Below, piece by piece: positions 63,391 to 64,000 of a DNA stretch of 64,000 bases (positions are counted from its first letter, which is position 1; each line of letters starts with the position of its first letter). The translations under genes were made by a program, and so were the position numbers. The notes beneath the pieces are model-generated. The model did not search any database. It was given only the letters and a program-made list of their open reading frames with translations, and was not told the DNA's origin. Source of the stretch: Rutidosis leptorrhynchoides (Eukaryota > Streptophyta > Magnoliopsida > Asterales > Asteraceae); assembly GCF_046630445.1 (NCBI RefSeq), contig NC_092335.1, positions 317,116,001 to 317,180,000 on the forward strand. The letters are read 5' to 3'.

Positions 63391-63848
63391 CCTCCTGGGA
63401 CAGCTCACATTTGATGTTTTCTTCTTGCCGACGGTTTTATATAATAATAGAATATATATATAATTTTAAGAATTAACTATATATTATATTATATTCATGT
63501 GCATAGTTGACTTGTAATTTTTAGTCCGTTGCGTCGAGCGTTGAGAGTTGACTCTGGTCCCGGTTCTGGATTTTCGAACGTCCTTTCGTACAATTTAATA
63601 TCTTGTATTTTGCGTTTTGCGGCTTGTACTCTTTTAATTTTGAGACGTTTCTCACCAATAATTTGAACCACTTTGATTGTACTTTGTACTTTTTAGCTTT
63701 TTGGTCGTTTGCATCTTCAATTCGTCGAATCTGTCTTTTGTCTTCACTTTTTATTATACAAACGAATATAACTTGTAAATGGAACAATTGCAACTAAAAG
63801 CTTGTCTTTCTTGAGGGGTAATGCTATGAAATATATGTTTCATTATCA

Positions 63849-64000
63849 CGACATGCATATGTCACTTCAACTGTCACGTCATTAAATTTCTTTTTGATAC
63901 GCCTTGCGTTCTTTGACACACGTACGGTCCGGATTTTTCAGCGAGTTTCTCTTTCTTCCGTTTTTCCTTCCTATAGATACTTCTATTTTCTCTTCGTTCT
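63849..64000. other. Right flank, nothing recognised
   Basis: Short unique-looking sequence with a pyrimidine-rich end. It does not match the left flank of the Athila element. Confidence 0.4.

Overview
This is a repeat-dominated window of a flowering-plant nuclear genome. It is AT-rich, has a spliced gene with GT-AG introns, carries long (TA)n and (AAT)n microsatellites, and is packed with nested LTR retrotransposons. The repeat vocabulary (for example LTRs opening TGTGATGACCC and TGTAACACCCC on the minus strand) looks like the sunflower family, Asteraceae; that is recognition from memory, not a search result.

There is one host gene that looks intact: a three-exon class II-type histone deacetylase of the plant HDA8 group (4865-8713, +, 390 aa). 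Its two introns have canonical ends and its zinc-site residues are all present. Intron 1 carries a SINE with a perfect 16-bp target duplication. Just upstream is a broken NAM-associated/Myb-like ORF of the kind linked to PIF/Harbinger transposons (3785-4449). Left of that is a partial gypsy LTR with microsatellites.

From 9.2 kb to the right end the window is transposon on transposon. (1) 9171-13610 is a tandem LTR - 81 bp - LTR - 81 bp - LTR array of a copia family; its middle LTR is split by a 997-bp hAT element with an 8-bp target duplication. (2) 13611-21187 is a minus-strand gypsy element with only a gag gene. (3) 22074-45300 is an old plus-strand copia element. It is split at 22811/40513 by (4) a minus-strand Tekay-type chromovirus (22812-40512). 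The right LTR of that chromovirus is in turn split by (5) a 7.6-kb non-autonomous Athila-type element (30637-38249, target duplication GAACA). The copia 3' LTR also holds (6) a 120-bp Mutator-like MITE. (7) 46548-63848 is a large minus-strand Athila-type element with gag, protease, RT, RNase H and integrase, plus two extra ORFs downstream of integrase. All retrotransposon coding regions carry stops or frameshifts.

The least expected structure is in elements 5 and 7. Their LTRs, their 5' leaders and the 3' non-coding region of element 7 carry pairs of 16-bp near-palindromes with a GATCGC core. Six of seven pairs are set exactly 32 bp apart. The outer bases of the palindrome differ between the two families (CCAT..ATGG versus CTCC..GGAG), while spacing and symmetry are kept. 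Element 7 also shows a strong splice donor and acceptor that could place its last ORF on a spliced transcript. Elements 5 and 7 share leader, tRNA-Asp-type primer site and about 1.8 kb of 3' non-coding sequence, as expected of a parasite/helper pair.
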